From NCBI GenBank assembly GCA_049999725.1, contig JBNGIS010036236.1:1-44094 (forward strand): a stretch of 44,094 bases of DNA, given 5' to 3'. The stretch comes from Haplomitrium mnioides. Its lineage: Eukaryota; Marchantiophyta; Haplomitriopsida; Calobryales. The first letter of the stretch is position 1; the number at the start of each line of letters is the position of its first letter. The notes under the pieces were generated by a model. That model had not been told where the DNA came from and did no database searches. It saw only the letters and a list, made by a program, of their open reading frames with translations. This document shows positions 28,800 through 39,954 of the stretch, in pieces. A program made the position numbers and the translations under genes.

Positions 28800-29397
28800 C
28801 TTATACAAAAACAAATATGGACACATTCCAATTGTGAAGAATAGGTAAAATGAAAAGTTTAGTAGATGCCAACACTGCATTACAAAACCTCTCTTCAAAC
28901 TTATGAACAAGAAAATCTTGTTACGTTTGCTTAGGTGTTACTCTAATAGAGATATGACATTTAGAGTTGAACTTCAAATCCATTTTTTCTTTCTACCACA
29001 AAATATAAATAAAATACTCCTATGTAACACCATAGTAAATTTACCACATGTAGAATAGCAGGCTCTCTTGAATCCATCGCAAAAACCATAAAGTCATCAC
29101 CAAAATTATATACTAGAAATTGATGAAAGAAATTTTTGTCAATATTAAACACACAAATGTTAAAAGGATTTCGTAGAGGAATTTTAGGAGGTACAAATGT
29201 TTCTCTATCCATTTGCTACCATAGCATCAAGTCAAACTTCTAATCTTCATTTATAAAGGATGGAATATCCGCTATACTTTATTCATGAAAACTTGAAAGT
29301 TTAACTCTCCTTGAGTTAATGTAAAGTGGAGATTCCACAACTCCAAAAGGTCTTAAGTACTTCTCCAAAGAGAGGTAATCCACACTCTTTAGAGAAG
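28800..29397. other. Gypsy-C leader between PBS and gag
   Basis: No open frame on the minus strand resembles a known domain, apart from an 83-codon frame at 28961-29212 (MDRETFVPPKIPL...), which I do not recognise. This is the expected position of the 5' untranslated leader. Confidence 0.5.
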
Positions 29398-29415
29398 ACC
29401 GCATTTTGATATCAT
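29398..29415 (-). promoter_or_regulatory. Gypsy-C primer-binding site, degenerate
   Basis: On the minus strand the sequence after the LTR is TGATATCAAAATGCGG, a decayed form of TGGTATCAGAGCCACGG, the initiator tRNA-Met site seen intact in gypsy-A. It lies one base from the LTR end. Confidence 0.7.
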
Positions 29416-30055
29416 TGTAACACTCCACACCTACATTACATACACAAATATTACATACACAAGTTAGCACCAACACATATAAATTAACATAGAAGAAGCG
29501 TACAACGAAATTCAAAAACCCACAAGGTAAGAGATCCCAAACAAGGCACTCTCCTTTCTTTATATACTTGATAGAAAGCTCTTTGCATACATAGGTGAGG
29601 AACCTCATTGGTTTCTTTCCTATCCTCTTTTTATTGGACTTCTCTTTTCTCTCTCACTCTAGTTGGACCACTTTTTACTTTTATTCTTCTTTTGCCATGT
29701 GTTTTTATCTTTAGAACCTTCCATCTCTCTTTAGTTCTCCTTTTGCCATGTGTCATTATCTTTAGAACCTTTTATCTCTTTATTTCTCCTTCTGCCACGT
29801 GTTCTTATCTTGAGAACCTTCTCTTCACTTTAATTCTCCACTTGCCACGTGTCATTATCCTCTTCTAAAGTAGTCCATCTAGACTCTCTCTTTCACTTTA
29901 ATTTGTTGACTTTCTCTCCTCTTGCCACATGTCCAACTCTCTATAATGGCAAGCGTTTTTTGCTACTCTAACTTAGTAATAGTTTTCTAGACATAATTGA
30001 CACTATATCTTACTTCATTTTTAGCTATAGCTTACTAAAGTTAGTGATTGTTACA
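29416..30055 (-). mobile_element. Gypsy-C 5' LTR
   Basis: A 640-bp LTR with TGTAAC...GTTACA ends, matching 24161-24786, with a short extra ATTACATACACAAAT-type duplication near its left end. A TATATAAA box on the minus strand lies near 29568-29577. Confidence 0.92.
29690..29870. repeat. About 50-bp tandem units with two G-boxes in LTR
   Basis: Four units of the TTCTCCTTCTGCCACGTGT...AGAACCTT kind. Intact CACGTG occurs at 29796-29801 and 29846-29851; other units read CATGTG. This U3 location suggests promoter or enhancer repeats resembling G-box/ABRE sites, which is inference. Confidence 0.8.
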
Positions 30056-31760
30056 CTTGCTTGACCGTTGGCAAGGGTCACACCTCTTGACAAAGAAATG
30101 TGTGTCCTAGTGCATGGTCAACCACTAGTACTTGGCTACAAAAATCTTCTTCAAGGTGGTGTATATAGAAAGGTATCCTCCATCCTCACTTTTGTGCATG
30201 CCCCTCATGACAACAGTGGCTTGGTCTCTCTCTAAACACCTTTGCACCTGCCCATTGAAGCGTGATTTGTCAAGAATCCTTTTGATTATGAGGTATGGTT
30301 TTTCCTTTCTCAAGAATACAACTGCTCTCTCTTGAGACCACTCTTTGGATAGGCAGGCAATAAGCAAAAAGCTAATGATCTCCTCATAATCAGCGGGTCT
30401 ACCCTCTCTTATATTGAAAAGATCTTTGTTGGGAAATTGATCATTGACTGGTTTTCACCCACTAGTCTAGTTATCCTAGAAAAGTAGTCAGCGTTGCGGT
30501 GTTGCTTCCTGGGTTTCTCACCTCATAGTTAAATTTCTGTAATAGCAACATCCATCAAGTTGTCCGTCTTATCAAATCATGTTTATTCACCATGTACTTA
30601 ATTGCATTGTGGTTAGTGTGGAAGACCACTTTATAGTCCAATAGGTAGTGTGTGAGTTTTTTCAATGCATAGATTATTCCCAAACACCTCTCTATCCATA
30701 GGAGAGTAATTCTTTCAACCGCTAATAGCATTCTACTAGCAAAAATAGATAGGGTGATCCCTTCCTTGTTCATCCATTTGACTCAAGACTGCTTGAATGC
30801 AAAAACTTGGTGCATCTACTATAATGTGAAATTTAGCCGATTAGTTTGGTGGCACCAACATGGGTGCACTGGCCAGCCTTCTCTTCAATTCATTGAAGTT
30901 AGGTAGCCTTTAGAGAGCCACCAGGGCAAACTCAAATATTAACCTTCAGTAGTAGCCCACATACCTCAGGAACCCTTGCACTTGTTGGAGGTTGTTGGGG
31001 AATGCCACTCCCAACTAGACCTTCACCTTCTCTTGGTCCTTCTTCATCCCTCTCATTGAAATCTAATGCCCCAACAAAATCCCTTTCTTGGGTGCAAAAA
31101 AAATATACTAGGATGAAATTTGAGTCCAATGACCTGACACCTCTGAAATGTTAATTGCAAGTTTTCATGATGGTCCTCTACCCTGTATAGACCAAAAAAT
31201 CATCAATGAAGATTTCCAAGAACTTCCAGAGGTAATCACAAAACATGTTCATCATTGACTGCTGGAATGTTTCTGGTGCGTTGCACAATCCGAAGGGCAT
31301 CATCCAAAAAGCGAACACACCCCATTCCGTTATGAAGGCTGTCTTCAACTGATCCTCTTATTTGATCCACACTTGGTTGTAGCCGAAGTAGCCATCCATG
31401 AAGCTATAAGCTTCCTAGCTCGCTACTAAGTCCAACACCACATCGGTGAAAGGTAAAGGCTAATGGTCTTTCTTGGTGGCAAGGTTGAGCTTGCGGTAGT
31501 CTTGGCATATGCGCAACTTGGGTTCTCCATCAAGGCATGGCTTTTTAGGGACCACAACCATTGGTGAGACCAACTCATTGTTGAGTACATGGTATATGAA
31601 TCCGGCTTTTAGTAGTTTATCCACTTCCTCCTGCACCAGCAAAGACATTTTGGGATTTGGCTCACTAGAATGGCTGAGGGTTCCAAGTCAATACGATGCT
31701 CCCCAGATTCTCTAAGCACTCCTCTCAAATCTGAATAGTGCCAAGCAAACACATCTTGAA
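30056..31760 (-). pseudogene. Gypsy-B reverse transcriptase, RNase H and zinc-binding region
   Basis: The 62-codon frame at 31460-31648 reads VQEEVDKLLKAGFIYHV, SPMVVVPKK and LRICQDYRKLNLATKKDH, the start of reverse transcriptase. Beyond stops come SFMDGYFGYNQVWIK, FGLCNAPETFQQSMMNMF and FIDDFLVYT (catalytic DD pair intact). RNase H follows (30555-30773: FASRMLLAVERITLLWIER, VVFHTNHNAIKYMVNKHDL), then 30125-30367 with VQRCLERD, MRGMHKSEDGGYLSIYTT and, near 30080, CDPCQRSSK. The reading continues at 24160 across gypsy-C. Frameshifts and stops make it inactive. Confidence 0.85.
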
Positions 31761-32160
31761 AATTCCCCAAGTCTAACTCATCACTGGTGGGTAGTCTAAG
31801 TCCTACTTGGAAGGCCTTCCCTTCTTCTGTTGTGATGGTTTGGTACGGATTCAGGCTTATGGACTAGTTAGATCTTGAAGTGCAGGGCATAGAGAGAGGA
31901 GCCCTGCCTTTTTTGGATTGGTTGGTTCAATTGTAGTATAATACCTAACTTCTAGATTTCAGTCACTAGGTTGGGACAAGGTAAGAACTCCCGTTGATCG
32001 GGCTATCTATGGATACTCTTGGTCGTGGTGGTAGTGAGGTCCACCAAGACTCCAGGGATCGTGAGGGTGCTTCTTCCCCCAAGACCGGCTAAAGACCTGC
32101 AAACAACTTTTGGCACGTGGGTTTGTCTTTCGGCTTAGGAATAGTAACCCATAACAATTT
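31761..32160 (-). pseudogene. Gypsy-B region upstream of reverse transcriptase
   Basis: The minus strand translates near 31755-31800 as SDELDLGNFQDVFAWHYSDL, the usual spacer before reverse transcriptase. Farther up, STLTIPGVLVDLTTTTKSI and ILQLNQPIQK appear (about 31920-32080), also seen in the inverted copy at 21385-21560. No protease active-site motif or gag is recognisable to the right, so the 5' half of gypsy-B is missing or too diverged to see. Confidence 0.5.
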
Positions 32161-33000
32161 TGATTTAAAACACTAGCGTCTGAATTTTAAGTGTTTCAAC
32201 TGGGAAAGACAAATCAAGACAGGTGCATAAATGAACTCACCGGTGTTCACAATGATAGAATAGCACTTAACTAAATAATGGTTTAAATAAGAGCCAATGC
32301 AAATACAAATTTCAGATCATTTGATTCCCTATGGGGTCATAACACCATAAGAACTCGCTGCTCTAACTCTACCCTCTCTTATACCACGACTAGAACAACA
32401 CTTTTGCTCATCTCTCCGGACTCATTCCCCACAACAAAAGACAAGCACACCTCCAGCCTCAATTCAAAGCATATAACATAATTTGAGAAAAGAACACAAC
32501 ACTATACTCACGAAAAAAATACAGAACAAACGAATAGATTCACTTTCTGTTACCTTAGCTACCAGCCAACCACCACCTTGGGAACGGAGCCATCTAATTT
32601 GTATCCTCATAATATTTGATACACTCCACACTCACACATCCTGAAACCCATATACCCGTCTTGTACCGAATCTGACTTGCCTCTTCATCAATAATCCTCA
32701 TATGTCTATCCTCAACCCTACAATATTCTTCACACTCGTAATCTCCACTCCCTTCACCCATTGCTCCTCTTTTACTCCTACTGTGACTCCACAGTCACTT
32801 CTACCGCCTTAATTCTTACTCAACCTCATCGAATCTTTATCCTCATACACTTGATATCCTTTCTTTTAACTTCACCCCTTTACTCTACCTCTTGTCTCTC
32901 TTCTAATTCATCTTACCCATTCTTCCCTTCTCATACCACTTCCATTTTAGCTCCTATCCTCCACCTTCTCATGCCTCTCCGCTTTAGTCAATAATCCCAC
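32161..33000 (-). repeat. Inverted relative of the 20500-21300 segment
   Basis: The complement of this stretch carries the TGGTTGGCTGGTAGCTAAGGTAAC block (at about 32552-32576) and other short matches in the same order as 20500-21300. The two segments therefore form an inverted pair about 10 kb apart, enclosing gypsy-B and gypsy-C. Similarity is patchy and old. Confidence 0.5.
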
Positions 33001-34773
33001 CATGTCTCTTCCCAAACCGCAACCCTGCACTTGGACTATGTGCTCCTTCTGACCATACACGCGTTCTAATCTCTCCTTTTTATTTTAATATGTGTATATA
33101 TTTTTCAGGTTCCAACGGTAATTCGATTTACTCCCATTTGAAATAAACTAGCATCCACCCCTCCACTGCGCCTTACTCTACTGACTGCTCCCTCTCATTT
33201 TATCCCACCAATTCATTCTTCCAACGCCTTTGATGATTCGTGCTGTGCATCCATTCGACGGAGCCTAATGTGACAAGCCGACTACCTCTGTTACGCAACC
33301 ACCACACTTACATACACAATGGCCACCTTAGTCCTGCCGTCGACACCTTCATGACTCATCTGTGGCAATCGTAAGTAATCGGTGCTGTCCTCTCTAAGAC
33401 TTCAAAAGTCATCTCTATAGATTTTTTTTGTATTCTAGTAGTAGTTTCTGCCGGCGTTGCTTCAGATGTGCACCTCCTCTTAGTATACGACACCTATGAC
33501 TACCACAATGTTTCAGTCTTCCCTGCTCGATTCCTTCCTTCTCGAGCCAGGACCTTCCTTCACTGGACTCTTAGATCTCTCGTTAGGATCTTTCTTCATG
33601 TGCTAACGTTGAATGTTTCTCCATCGCATTAACCACACCTTCTTCTTGAATAGCATCCATGTTCGAGCGCTCATGCTCTGCTCATGATTGATCCATGGTC
33701 CGTCTCAACTTCTACTCCCGTCGGCTATTCAGCTTCAGCACTCCCCTTCCTACCTCAATTCATCCACCCTGCTCTTCCTCAGATTGCTGAACTTGCGATC
33801 GCAGCCACCTCCAGCGTCACTCAATGCGCCTCAACTTCTTCACAATTGGAGCCTCCTCTAGGATGTCTGCATTGCAAAATCCTTGCTTGGAACATGATCC
33901 ACAGGTGGTGTTGATTACGATAAAGAACAAAGTCAGGGTGATCTCTTTTATTCTGCCTTTGCTAAGACTGGTGGCTCTTATTGTTGTCGACTATAATCCA
34001 CTTGAAGAAATCCACTGGTCAGTGCTTCAGATCAAGCAGCTACGACCAATAGTTGTGGCCATTCGCCATAATCTTGTCTTCTTTTCTTGAGAGCGCATTA
34101 AGGGGCTGGACTGGGGAACTTATAGCGATGCATAGGATGCCACGGATGCCTTCCCGTCGTCAATGGTTGTGTTGCTGTCCATCTGCTGTGGGAGTGCAGA
34201 ATTTCTGGCAATTCGATGGGGAAGAAGCCAGCGACTCTACATGATCATTCAGCATTTCTTCAAGCTACACATTTGTGAACGCAGGTCTGTCGATGAATGC
34301 AGGTCTGTCGATGGCTGATTTCCACGGGCGGCCAGAATTCATAGCAGCTAGAATATCGAAGGAAGAGCAGATTTGTCCTCCCCTCTCCTTGACTGCCCTT
34401 GCAAAGTTTCAACACTTTACTGCTCTTTTATTGGGCAACCTTCCCTCGGTGCCAATGGACTGATTTGAACATGCAATCTACTCTCTACATTGCTCGACAT
34501 GTATTCTTGCCAGATGTGGGAACGCAGCTGCACCTCATTTTTTTCCCAAATGTTGCTCCCACATTCTATACATATGCCCCTTTCGTCGTTCCTGATCCTG
34601 CATTACTGATCTGCCTTATGCTGCTCACAATTCTGGAATTGTGTCGGCTTGGAGGAAAACCTGGTCGGTCATACTTTTTGGAGCTTTGATCCTATTGTAG
34701 GATTGACAATAGTGTAGTCTAACAGTCACCAGCATTGGAAATGTCCTCCAATCATTACCTTCCAAGAGACATC
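33001..34773. other. Unassigned sequence, no gene recognised
   Basis: Several plus-strand open frames of 60-96 codons (33684-33914, 34053-34244, 34399-34689) show no known domain. An 18-bp direct repeat (GCAGGTCTGTCGATGAAY-like) occurs twice at about 34280-34312. The sequence is C/T-rich on the plus strand. It may be the outer part of the repeat that includes 32161-33000. Confidence 0.4.
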
Positions 34774-35066
34774 GTCTCTTCTCTTCATGTTACTACAAGA
34801 CTTTCCTCTTCATGTTACTACAAGACTTTCCTTAGTAGTGTACTCCTATACTTGGTTCTCAGAATACTTCTACCATCTTAACCGCAGAATTGCTCTATTC
34901 TCTTCATGTTACTACAAGACTTTCCTTTCCTTAGTAGTGTACTCCTAACTGCAGAATTGCTCTATTCTCTTCATGTTACTACAAGACTTTCCTTTCCTTA
35001 GTAGTGTACTCCTATGCATGGTTCTCATAATACTTAGACCATCTTAACCGCAGAATTGCTCTATGG
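34774..35066. repeat. Tandem repeat array with units of about 60-100 bp
   Basis: CTTCATGTTACTACAAGACT recurs four times and TTAGTAGTGTACTCCTA three times, with GCAGAATTGCTCTAT after each. Units come in a long form, which includes GGTTCTCAGAATACTT and ACCATCTTAACC, and a shorter form that lacks that part. The near-identity of the units points to recent slippage or unequal exchange. Confidence 0.85.
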
Positions 35067-36029
35067 ACCACTGTACGCATCCCCCAATGCTGAACTTGTT
35101 TCTTCCTAAGGCTCCATACGAGCTATAGTTGCCTTCACCTTCTTTTAGACAATAAGCAATTCGGCCCATAGTTTTCCACTTACTATCTCTAATAGAATCT
35201 GATTTCCACATGTCTATAAAAATCTTCTCAACCTCGTACAAACATAAGCGAGCCCGTTCAAATCCACCTTCCATCTCATACCAACAACCATATCTCTCCG
35301 CATGCACTCCTCATTCGATGTATTTTTGTTCCTTCCTAGGATAGTATTCCCCTTCTCCCTTTCTTCATCGCGCACTGCTTCCCACAGGTTTCCTCTACAG
35401 AAAATCAAGAAGAACGCTCCCCAAGAAAAATCCACGATAAGTAGCTTTGTACATAAAAAAAAGGAGCAAGAATTCCTCTTTTCTTTTTTTATCAACTGGC
35501 CCTAACTTCCCGCGCGTGAAATTCTATTTCAACCTCTATCCTTGGATGAAGTAGATCTTGGCCGTCCACTTATCTTCCTTTTCTTTGGCTTGGTTGGTAG
35601 CTTAGCTGTCATGCTAATTAATTAATGTTTTGCATTATCTTTTGTTGTTTACTAACTCAATAATTTTCTCCCAATTCCCACAAACTACCAAAACATATAC
35701 ATGTATAACAAATTTTTCCAAATCCCACAAAGTACAAAACATATACCCATATACTCTGATAGCACATACACACACAACCTCACTTACAAGAAGACAACCT
35801 TCTCTTTTCCTCCTGTTGAAGTGATGTTTCTCAATTTTCCTCCATTTGGGTTGTTCCAGCTATTGTTGTCGTCACCTGATCTGTTTCTTAACCTGATTGG
35901 TACCTATGATTTAGAAGACACGTGCTATTCCTATGATTGTAATTTCTAGATCCTAAAGAACTTTTCTACTTTAAATATAATAAAAAATGTTTTTTAACTA
36001 AATTCATAGAAAGTATTTTGACTGAATCT
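35067..36029. other. Unassigned sequence, no gene recognised
   Basis: Minus-strand frames at 35044-35307 (MHAERYGCWYEMEGG...) and 35214-35495 match no family I know. From about 35600 the sequence is AT-rich. A gypsy-D 3' LTR could lie here but I cannot define its ends. Confidence 0.4.
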
Positions 36030-37235
36030 TTAAAAGTCTTTTGTCCTTCTGTTTGGACAGTGTCTGTTGTTTGCCATTTTTGCCATTTGCCTGCTTGCTT
36101 TCTTCCTTTTTCTCGATTTCTTCCTCATTTGTCTCTTCTTACATGTGTCTTTAACTCCAATCTTGGACCCTAACAGATCCTTTGGTTCAATCCTGAGCGT
36201 CCTGTGCAAAGAATATTGTCTGGTTGCTCTGGACTTCCCAAGGATGGTTCGTGGCATAATGGCAAGGAACAGAACACTTGGAAGAAAAAACTTACGAACA
36301 AATAGCAAGGTACTTCCACAGACACTTCCAAACATGAAAACTCAAACACAATAGAGCTTCACATGATTGGCATTCATAGGGGCAGCAAAGGCTGTACCAT
36401 CTAATGTGGAAAGGCTGAGGTAGCCATGGGGATGGACAACTGTCACCCTATAAAGGCCAGACCAATGTGTAGTAAACTTGGGTGCAAAATGTAAAAATCT
36501 CATGTCAAACACCAGAATCAGGTCATCGGCCACAAATATACGCCTCGTAATTGTTTTATCATGGAAGAGCTTGATGCGGTTCTAATGGGCAAAGTGCAGA
36601 TCTGAGGCCTGAATCCTATCCTCTTGCAATTGTTCTAAGGTTGCCAGTTGGTGTTTCAAGGACTCTAAGGGTCCTAATCGATTGGAAATGGCAACTCGCA
36701 AGGAAGGGACCTGTATTTCAATGGGCAGTAAGGCCTCTTGCCCGTAGACTAGGTGGAATGGTGTTAAACCTTTAGCAACCTTGGTCATAGAGTGATAGGC
36801 CCATAAGGTTGCTGGTAAATGCTCACCCAGTCAGATCTGTGATGCGAAACCGTTTTGGTGAGTATGGCTTTCAAAATCTTGTTGGTACTCTCGACCTAGC
36901 CATTGGCTTGAAGATGGTATAGCGCTGATGTGGAGTGGCGAATGGAGTACAGAGCTGTGAAGGCCTCAATGACCTCATTCAAAAAATGAGTGCCACGATC
37001 ACTAACCAACTCTAAAGGACAGCCATATCTGGTCAAGACTTGGGAATAGAGAAAAGAAGCAACTGATATTGCATTGTCGGTAGGAAGCGCGATAAATAGC
37101 TGCTAGTATATACTGGCTTCATCTTGCATGAGAAGGTGGGGTAATGGGACCTATGAAGTCCAGTCCCCATTTCTCAAAAGCAGATAGGGGTAAGATAGAC
37201 ACTAAGGGCATCTCCAAATTATGTGTAGGTTTCCG
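36030..37235 (-). pseudogene. Gypsy-D integrase core and C-terminus
   Basis: Near 37130-37200 the translation gives LSAFEKWGLDFIGPI (first Asp). Near 36940-37030 it gives CPLELVSDRGTHFLNEVIEA (second Asp), followed by LQANGxVESTNKILKAIL, which contains the Glu. The frame at 36582-36788 starts TKVAKGLTPFHLVYGQEALL and the frame at 36342-36533 gives FTTHWSGLYRVTVVHPHGYL and FAAPMNANHVKLYC, the integrase C-terminal domain. An arginine/lysine-rich tail continues to about 36030. Integrase would join element DNA to the chromosome; stops and frameshifts make this copy inactive. Confidence 0.85.
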
Positions 37236-38060
37236 TGTTCTCTAACAAGCGTCACATGTGCGAGCAAATGTGTGGGAATCTGAAAATAACATGCGCCACC
37301 AATAACCAGAGCAAAGTACTTTTCTGGCGGTGGTCTTGATCGTAAAATGTCCTCCACACGCAGAGGTGTGGCAGCCGTGTAGAACCTCCATGGTCTGTGG
37401 TGACACAAGACATCTTCTCAAGACGCCATCCACACCCATTCTATAAAGAATACCGGAAAGAATTGTGTAAGGAGCAATCGATCTTGTGAAGGCTTGCCGC
37501 TGATTAGACCTGAGATGGGAAGGAAGAGTGCCCCTTGTAAGGTACAAAATCATATGGCTGTACCAAAGATTGGCAGCCAACTGCTTGTACGGTGGATCAA
37601 GGCTAACCTCGGTAGTGAGCAAGGTAGAGACTTGAGAAACCCACAAGTCCGGAAAAGTATCGTCCAAGGAGTTGGGTTCAGGAATTCCAAGCACATGAGA
37701 TAAGAGATCATAGTTCCCATGCCTGCTGCTTGGTCAAACTTAGAGTTGGTAATTAAACTCCTAGAGAAGAAGGACCCAACAAGCGAGGAAGCCAGTGAGA
37801 TCATGCTTGTTAATGATGTACTTCAAAGAGTCATGATCTACGACAAAAGTGAATGGATAGCCCAGAAGGTAATGGCAAAATTTTTGGACTACATGGATGA
37901 GTCCAAAGGCCTCTCACTCAGTGACATTGTAATTTTGCTCAGCTAAGCTGAGTTGACGTCTAGCATAATATATATAACATTCTTTGCCCTCCTGAATTTG
38001 GGCTAGCACTGCGCCCGTGGCAGTAGAAGAAGTGTCCACCATCACAAGAAAAGGAAGAGA
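37236..38060 (-). pseudogene. Gypsy-D RNase H end and integrase zinc-binding domain
   Basis: The 150-codon frame at 37242-37694 ends with DGVLRRCLVSPQTMEVLHGC and HTSACGGHFTIKTTARKVLC, then HTFARTCDAC, the zinc-binding H2C2 module. To the right, RNase H blocks are seen in translation: VDTSSTATGAVLAQI near 38030, YYARRQLSLAEQNYNVTE, and VVDHDSLKYIINKHDL near 37830. The first catalytic Asp (VDTSS) is kept. Stops separate the pieces. Confidence 0.8.
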
Positions 38061-38930
38061 CTAGTCAATAGAAGCTAGAAAGGGAAGAGAAGCTAGAACA
38101 TCTTTTAGAGCTTGAAATGCTTGCTGGCAGTCCTCAGTCCAGACAAAGGGAACTGTATGCCTTGTTAGTTGATATAGAGGGGGAACGATCTTAGCATAAT
38201 TCTGGCAATAACGTCTGTAATAGACCGATTTTCCCAAAAACTGTTGGAGTTGCTTGACTGTGGTCGGTGGGAGGAGAGAGAGAATAATACTTACCTTCAT
38301 AGAATCTGGATATAGTCCTTTCTCTGAGATAATATGCCATAGAAGCACACCTGCTGGCGCGAGGAACTTACACTTTTTGGATTTAACGAAATGCCATATA
38401 TGCGGCAACAAGTGAAAGCAAGTTCCAATTTGGCAAGGTTTTGGTCTGTAGTGCTGTACACCGCAAAATCGTCCAAGTAAATCTTGAGACACTAGTTTGG
38501 TCCTTGGAGAAGGGACCCAAATGCCATGAGCATGATTCTTTGGAATGCGCTTGGGGCCTTGCAAAGGCCAAAGACCAATTTGTTATAGGAGTACACCCCC
38601 AAGGCGTAGTGACAGTAGTAAGATGTCTGGAATCCGAATGGATTTCCATTTGATCATAGCAAAAAAAAAAACATCTAGAAAATTGTAACACTGTTTTCCA
38701 GCCACGTTATCCAGAATTGTGTCGATAAAAGGAATAGGGAAGTGTTTTGAAATGGTGGCAACATTGAGGGCCTTGAAATCACCACAGACTCTTACTGATC
38801 CATCAGGTTTTGGAACCACCACAATTGGTGAAACCCAATCTGTGAGGCCTGTGTGTGAGATGATGTCGGCGTATAGCATTTTGGTTATATCTTTCTAAAC
38901 CAGGTCTATATATTTAGCATTGAGTTGGTA
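38061..38930 (-). pseudogene. Gypsy-D reverse transcriptase
   Basis: The frame at 38583-38879 contains GLTDWVSPIVVVPKPDGSVR and CGDFKALNVATISKHFPIP, then FLDV (motif A). In the adjacent frame near 38440-38490 the motif IYLDDFAVYS is intact, so the catalytic YLDD pair survives at DNA level. The frame 38061-38564 follows with VKSKKCKFLAPAGVLLWHII, VKQLQQFLGKSVYYRRY and WTEDCQQAFQALKDVL, the thumb and connection. A frameshift separates the blocks. Confidence 0.85.
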
Positions 38931-39401
38931 TGGACGCTTTTGGATAGGGTGAGCATTCGGTCGAAGCTTGGTGTGATATTGGTATACAAATGCTGGGATT
39001 CTTGTCATCTCATCATACTCCCAAGCAAAAACATCAATGTATTTGTGGATAAGTTGTAAGAAGGCCGGTTCTTGGGCCTTAAAAATTCCGTCATAGACCT
39101 TTAGACTTTTGTGCTCTGCTAGGAGAACTGGTAAGTCCTTAAATTGTACTTCCAAAAAATTATAGGTGAGAAAGAGATTGCCGAAAGGATCGAGAGTATC
39201 ATCTTCAGTTTGTGGGATCAAAAATCGACAGGCTGTATCCACCAACGATAAATCTGTAAATTGCTTCTCCAAAGATTGAGAGGATGGAGAAAGGGCCTGG
39301 GTATACATGGAAAGAACCACTCTCTGTCCTGGAGGTCCAATGGTCAGCGTCCCATCTGCAAAATCCAATTGTGTGTGGCTTTGTTTAAGCCATGGACGCA
39401 T
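38931..39401 (-). pseudogene. Gypsy-D pol segment upstream of reverse transcriptase
   Basis: The 168-codon open frame 38895-39401 includes LLAEHKSLKVYDGIFKAQEP, IHKYIDVFAWEYDEMTRIP and QYHTKLRPNAHPIQKRPYQL. This is the conserved lead-in to reverse transcriptase (D-V-F-A-W, P-x-x-Q-K-x-R). No protease motif or gag is seen before the sequence changes character at about 39420, so the element is 5'-truncated. Confidence 0.75.
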
Positions 39402-39419
39402 AAGGAGTAAGGGGTATTG

Positions 39420-39954
39420 ATTTCATTGTTGGAAAGTAAACTAAAAAATCCACGTGAAGGAGTTCAGAAAGCCTGTCGAGAGAGCACTTAACAAGAAAAC
39501 AATGTCGAAGGAGACAGGAATGAGGTCAGATCGAAGAACGCAAAGCGGCAGAATCGAGATGCCCAGAAATCGAAAAACGGGGAGGGTCCAGGTGCTCTTC
39601 CGAAAAACGCCAGACGCTCGCGTGTCCCCGAACGAGCGTTGCTGGCTCATTATTGCAAAAACGCGATGCAGCAAGAGAGGTCGAAAACGGGGACACGATT
39701 CCCCTTTTTTGATTTCTCCTTTTCACCAACAAACCCGCGCATCCAACTTGCGAACACGCGGCCTCCTCACGCTTGCACGACCTCCTCAGGAACTCGCAAG
39801 TTCCTCACGAACTCACAACCTCCTCACACTTCCACGACCTCTTCACGAAGCTACGACCTCCTCGACGTCGACGTGCTGACATTCGTGACCAGGGAAGCTG
39901 CAGCCTCCTTGCGAGCTTGCAACCTCCTCACGAAGTATGCTTGCAAGTCGACTA
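39420..39954. other. GC-rich tract with degenerate CACGACCTCCTC repeats
   Basis: The sequence is markedly richer in G+C and CpG than its neighbours. From about 39750 to 39930 short degenerate repeats of the ACGACCTCCTCACG and GCAACCTCCTCACGAA kind recur. Overlapping open frames occur on both strands (141 codons at 39454-39879) but lack any known domain. It lies between the truncated gypsy-D and the copia LTR and could be remaining gypsy-D leader/LTR or host DNA. Confidence 0.45.

Larger units (their letters stand above)
24161..30055 (-). mobile_element. Gypsy-C: full-length chromovirus-type LTR retrotransposon
   Basis: A 5895-bp element with both LTRs, read right to left: 5' LTR, degenerate PBS, gag, protease remnant, reverse transcriptase, RNase H, zinc-binding H2C2, integrase and chromodomain-like end. 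The chromodomain marks the chromovirus branch of Ty3/gypsy, whose members target integration through chromatin marks. The LTRs are clearly alike but differ at many sites and by a small indel, so the insertion is not recent. Flanks CCTAC (24156-24160) and CTTGC (30056-30060) are a plausible diverged 5-bp target duplication. It interrupts gypsy-B between the zinc-binding and catalytic parts of integrase. Confidence 0.9.

Noticed and set aside
36067-36354. Plus-strand frame with hydrophobic start (MFAIFAICLLAFFLFLDFF)
   Set aside because: It is the antisense shadow of the Lys/Arg-rich gypsy-D tail; the hydrophobic residues reflect the complement of lysine codons.
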